Assembly: GCA_964440735.1 (NCBI GenBank)
Contig: CAYTTK010000101.1
Span: forward strand, 1-9,555
Length of the DNA stretch: 9,555 nt
Reading direction: 5' to 3'
From: CAZBWE01 sp964440735
GTDB lineage: Bacteria > Planctomycetota > Phycisphaerae > Sedimentisphaerales > Anaerobacaceae
Part shown: positions 6,987-9,555 of the stretch, one piece after another
How the letters are laid out: the number at the start of each line of letters is the position of its first letter
Position numbering within the stretch: the first letter of the stretch is position 1
Made by a program: the position numbers and the translations under genes
Notes under the pieces: generated by a model
Told to the model about the DNA's origin: nothing
The model's database searches: none
Seen by the model: the letters and a program-made list of their open reading frames with translations, nothing else

Positions 6987-7115
6987 AACACAATCCAATT
7001 GGATGCAGGCGGTATGAACATCAAAATCCGTTTGCTTCGCAAGGCGCTGATAAGCCAAAAGGCATTTACCAATACCCCCAATCAAAAAACCCCATAGCAG
7101 ACTCAAGATACGCAT
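6987..7115 (-). repeat. Second copy of GT4 5' segment
   Basis: Same-orientation copy of 4871-4999, 129 bases, 124 identical, no gaps. It forms the 5' part of the chimeric ORF. The junction with the nucleotidyltransferase-derived part falls at about 6981-6986, where both parent sequences share a short TAC-A microhomology. No transposase gene, terminal inverted repeat or target-site duplication is visible at either end. Confidence 0.93.
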
Positions 7116-7231
7116 ATTTCAGGCAGTGATTAAAAGACAAAACCTTGAGTGTCTAAGTGTTGCACGTATTAGACTATTACGAACTGGCAGCTATTTTTTA
7201 ACTCTTTGAAAGTTATAAGCTCAATCCCACG

Positions 7232-8803
7232 TTAGTTATTGCTTTTGAGTTTATTATCATACGTAGAGACAACCTCCAGTTCTGTTTGTTCTTCATTCTC
7301 CCTCAAAATCAAATCGTAATTCAGCAGATTCGGGGCTGGTTCGTCAAATGTAAAATTCTTCAATGTATAATTGCCTTTAAAGTTAAGACCCCCATTAGCT
7401 TGTACCCCCCTTTCACCAAAACGGGCAAAAACATTTTTGGGTCTCGGCTTGTGGATTACAGCTATTTTAGAACCGGCCGGCAAATCTTTTGTCAGCTCAA
7501 TCATACTTTGTCTTATACCGTGAGCATTTTGCCCGGTTACCACTATTTCTCTAACTTTTGCTTGTGCCGCGTAAAGGTTACTAACAATAAGCAAGCATAT
7601 TATTGACACTATGGGATAACTTAACCAACGATTCCTCGTGTGCACAAAAGTTAATACTATTGCCGAAAGTACCGCTAATGGCCAGAGTGTAGCCATAGCA
7701 TACACTTCGCTAACCTTGCCCAGCAAAGCATCCGGGAATAGTGAGCACAATACCAGGAGAGCTACAAAGATTTGATTAAATCTTTTTTCGCCTTTGTGTA
7801 TAAAAGTTGCAGCCAGCCAGCCAATAAATAAAATTGCCCCCCAGATTACAGCGGGTAACAGACGCAAAAAAACGTTCAGGTTCCTACCTTCGACAATATT
7901 TAAATAGGTTTTATAAGAATTTGACGGATTTAAACTGCCTATCAGAAGCATAGCCGCATTTTTAATAAACCTTAATAAATCCAGTCTTGGCAGATGGTAA
8001 TCCGTTTGGGCAGACCCGGACCTTAGCATGGGGATATCAGCCATAGTGAAAAAATATCTGGCTGCAAAATATAGTATGAGCCAGGCAGCAATCAGCGTAA
8101 AAAGCAGAATAACCTCATTGAAAAAACGCCGGTCGCGACGATAGAAAAACGCTATAGAAAATACAGCCATTACAAGCAACAGACCCCGAATGCCGGTTTC
8201 CTTTGTTAAAACCGCCAGCATAAAGAAAAATAAATACCCTAAAATAAAACGCCAGCGAATTCCGGTTGGATTCTCAATGTTCATTGAAACCTTAAACCAT
8301 CTCCATAGAATCAAAACTTGGGCCATAACAAAAACCGATGGCAGGATATTCATTACGCCCCAGCATGAGGCAAGAGCCAGAACCAATACTTGAGAACTTG
8401 CTATCCAGATAGAACATATTAATGAAGGCAAAAAGCCAGAGCCTAATGTAAGCGCAAGACAACCTGCCAAAATTGCACCAATCGCCAAAACAATCAAATT
8501 GATAACAACAATACGCCGATTGGAATCATCCACCTGTGTAGGATAAAGAATGAAAGCCGAAATAGGTACCCAGTGAATAGGACTCAATGTGGCCTTAAAC
8601 AGACGACAAAATTTAACGCCCAACGTCGGTTCGCCAATGTTAACATAATCAATCATCTGTGATGCCCGTGCATCATCTCCTGCTTGATAAGAATTCCATA
8701 TGCCCCAAAAAGCAACTAAAATCGCAATGATTACAAGTGGCGTTGAAATCAGGCAAAATTTTATATAGTTGTTTGCGCTTTTATTTTGCAAAAGCCGTTG
8801 CAT
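7232..8803 (-). CDS. Polytopic membrane protein, probable GT-C glycosyltransferase
   Basis: A 523-residue protein with a short basic N-terminus, a membrane helix at about 18-36 and about ten more hydrophobic segments up to residue 400, then a polar C-terminal domain of about 120 residues. The first outer loop contains AGDDARASQ (41-49), a candidate for the acidic GT-C motif, and the loop after it has SPIHWVPIS (74-82). A membrane segment ends in LTKETGIRG (199-207). A Lys-Glu-Thr turn at this place is common in GT-C-like proteins such as the PMT/TMTC group. I infer use of a polyprenyl-phosphate sugar outside the membrane, but this is less certain than for the protein at 5032-6717, with which I see no clear alignment beyond layout. 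The ATG at 8801-8803 has AGAGGG (8812-8817) 8 bases upstream. The gene starts 75 bases after the nucleotidyltransferase stop. Confidence 0.75.
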   Translation of the reverse strand: MQRLLQNKSANNYIKFCLISTPLVIIAILVAFWGIWNSYQAGDDARASQMIDYVNIGEPTLGVKFCRLFKATLSPIHWVPISAFILYPTQVDDSNRRIVVINLIVLAIGAILAGCLALTLGSGFLPSLICSIWIASSQVLVLALASCWGVMNILPSVFVMAQVLILWRWFKVSMNIENPTGIRWRFILGYLFFFMLAVLTKETGIRGLLLVMAVFSIAFFYRRDRRFFNEVILLFTLIAAWLILYFAARYFFTMADIPMLRSGSAQTDYHLPRLDLLRFIKNAAMLLIGSLNPSNSYKTYLNIVEGRNLNVFLRLLPAVIWGAILFIGWLAATFIHKGEKRFNQIFVALLVLCSLFPDALLGKVSEVYAMATLWPLAVLSAIVLTFVHTRNRWLSYPIVSIICLLIVSNLYAAQAKVREIVVTGQNAHGIRQSMIELTKDLPAGSKIAVIHKPRPKNVFARFGERGVQANGGLNFKGNYTLKNFTFDEPAPNLLNYDLILRENEEQTELEVVSTYDNKLKSNN

Positions 8804-8878
8804 TTAAGTAGCCCTCTTATTGTATGTATTGTTGAATTGAGCGGCTTAAGAATGCCGGTACACATCTTTTAAGGTTTA

Positions 8879-9555
8879 TTAGGTTAATTTTGCAGAACTT
8901 TTTAGTGTCTTTAATCTCGACTCCTTAATATTAGGATAGGCCAGATCAAGACTTTTATCTCTCTTAATCAAAAACAACGGCTGTTCGTCTTTCCGCATTT
9001 TTTTCAAAAATTCCACATCGTCGCCCAGATACATATCGATGGGTTGTCTGGCAAGAAAAGCAAGAAAACGCTCTCCCATTGTTATAAAGTTTGCCGCCAA
9101 AGCGTTCTTTAGTCCTGGTCGATGGATAAGTCGCAAGTCAATGTCGCTACGATTATGCCACGCATGACGAGATGCACTACCGAATATCAGAATGCCCGAA
9201 ATGGACGAGCTTTTTCTGACTCTTTTCGCCATAGTATTCAAGTATTGACATGTAGCCTCATCGCCTGGATTTTTCAAGTTTGGTAATGTAAACAATATAC
9301 ATGCCCACCAATTGCCGTTGAAAATCCAATTGAGCGTGTGGATGACCAGAAAGCTAATAACAATATTCCAGACATGCCATACAGGATAACCCGATATAAA
9401 AGACAGTACGATTGCCGAGACAAGTGTTCCTATTACTGCAAGCCCAAGACGGAAGACTTGCTCGCTCCTGTCAAGATAAGTAAAGCTTTGATGCACCCAG
9501 TTTTTTACTATGTTCAGAAGACGAGGCCTGCTATTTAAGAAAATCCTGCTACTCA
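8879..9555 (-). CDS. Membrane-anchored nucleotidyltransferase-fold protein, start uncertain
   Basis: Numbered from GTG at 9494-9496 the protein has 205 residues. Two hydrophobic helices (about 14-36 and 40-70, with NWIFNGNWW between or at the end) are followed by a polymerase-beta-type nucleotidyltransferase core: ILIFGSASRHAWHNRSDIDL at 102-121. That gives the GS-x2-R element, then S117-D118-x-D120, the metal-binding pair. IDMYL at 153-157 supplies a plausible third Asp (154). The core is close to the minimal MNT-like fold. The reaction is unknown; the fold allows nucleotidyl transfer, and the membrane anchor plus the neighbouring GT-C gene suggest work on a membrane-linked substrate. The GTG has no ribosome binding site, and the frame stays open through 9555, reading RPRLLNIVKNW just before it, so the true start is probably further out; the last two bases could even belong to a start codon. 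A damaged relative lies at 6724-6984. Confidence 0.8.
   Translation of the reverse strand, partial: SSRIFLNSRPRLLNIVKNWVHQSFTYLDRSEQVFRLGLAVIGTLVSAIVLSFISGYPVWHVWNIVISFLVIHTLNWIFNGNWWACILFTLPNLKNPGDEATCQYLNTMAKRVRKSSSISGILIFGSASRHAWHNRSDIDLRLIHRPGLKNALAANFITMGERFLAFLARQPIDMYLGDDVEFLKKMRKDEQPLFLIKRDKSLDLAYPNIKESRLKTLKSSAKLT

Larger units (their letters stand above)
6837..7115 (-). pseudogene. Chimeric ORF: GT4 N-terminus fused to nucleotidyltransferase fragment
   Basis: The 92-residue reading frame has two foreign halves. Residues 1-43 equal the start of the GT4 enzyme encoded at 3833-4999 (41 of 43 identical). Residues 44-84 (GRSDIDLRLIRRPGLMNALV onward to SIDM) match the middle of the nucleotidyltransferase at 8879-9555, with 33 of 41 identical and the SDxD metal motif kept. 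After SIDM the frame is shifted by one missing base relative to the intact gene and ends in eight unrelated residues. The GT4 half lacks both substrate-binding domains. The transferase half lacks the upstream GSxxR element and the membrane helices, so neither activity is expected. There is no good ribosome binding site. I read it as a recombination scar. A short translated product cannot be excluded, because the fusion point keeps the frame open. Confidence 0.85.

Noticed and set aside
6837..7115. Chimeric ORF as an insertion sequence or the product of one.
   Set aside because: No transposase, inverted repeat ends or target duplication are visible; both parts come from genes in the same operon.
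7205..7219. Imperfect inverted repeat AACTTTCAAAGAGTT on the minus strand between the GT-C gene and the chimera, as a terminator.
   Set aside because: The stem is about six pairs with a G-U pair and is followed by A residues, not a U run, so it does not look like an intrinsic terminator.
8804..8878. Promoter in the gap before the GT-C gene (TACAAT on the minus strand).
   Set aside because: No acceptable -35 element is found at the usual spacing; the gap is short and the operon layout does not need one.
1..9555. CRISPR array, tRNA, rRNA or riboswitch.
   Set aside because: No regularly spaced repeats, cloverleaf-like sequence or recognisable leader motif was seen on either strand; nearly all bases are coding.

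Overview
The window looks like part of one bacterial surface-polysaccharide or glycolipid biosynthesis operon. Every supported gene lies on the minus strand, so transcription runs from position 9555 towards position 1. Gaps are 116 bases or less, several genes overlap or nearly abut, and no terminator or convincing internal promoter is visible. Base composition is moderately A+T-rich. A Gram-negative environmental bacterium is likely. A planctomycete or another PVC or Omnitrophota-like lineage is a low-confidence guess from the kinds of proteins present, not from a marker gene.

In order of transcription the genes are: a membrane-anchored nucleotidyltransferase-fold protein (8879-9555, perhaps starting outside the window); a polytopic GT-C-like membrane protein (7232-8803); a broken chimeric ORF with a decayed tail (6724-7115); a second polytopic GT-C glycosyltransferase (5032-6717); a GT4 glycosyltransferase (3833-4999); a class I SAM methyltransferase (3117-3797); a second GT4 glycosyltransferase (1961-3142); a thymidylate-kinase-like P-loop protein (1305-1988); a GT2 glycosyltransferase of WaaE/KdtX type (471-1301); and the N-terminal part of another GT2 enzyme (1-424). 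GT2 and GT4 enzymes normally add sugars from nucleotide-sugars on the cytoplasmic face. GT-C enzymes add sugars from polyprenyl-phosphate carriers on the outer face. The methyltransferase could modify a sugar. No flippase, polymerase, chain-length regulator or sugar-nucleotide synthesis gene is in the window, so the product cannot be named.

The most notable region is 6724-7115. It is a mosaic of three pieces: an almost exact copy (124 of 129 bases) of the 5' end of the GT4 gene at 3833-4999, fused in frame to a copy (111 of 122 bases) of the catalytic middle of the nucleotidyltransferase gene, followed by a frameshifted and stop-interrupted tail of a more diverged nucleotidyltransferase. The layout [nucleotidyltransferase, GT-C, GT4 start] then [nucleotidyltransferase end, GT-C, GT4] suggests two successive versions of a three-gene module joined by a deletion.

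Two neighbouring genes also appear to lack a normal start codon where one is expected. The GT2 gene seems to start at ACG (1299-1301) and the kinase-like gene possibly at CTG (1962-1964), each behind a well-spaced Shine-Dalgarno sequence.
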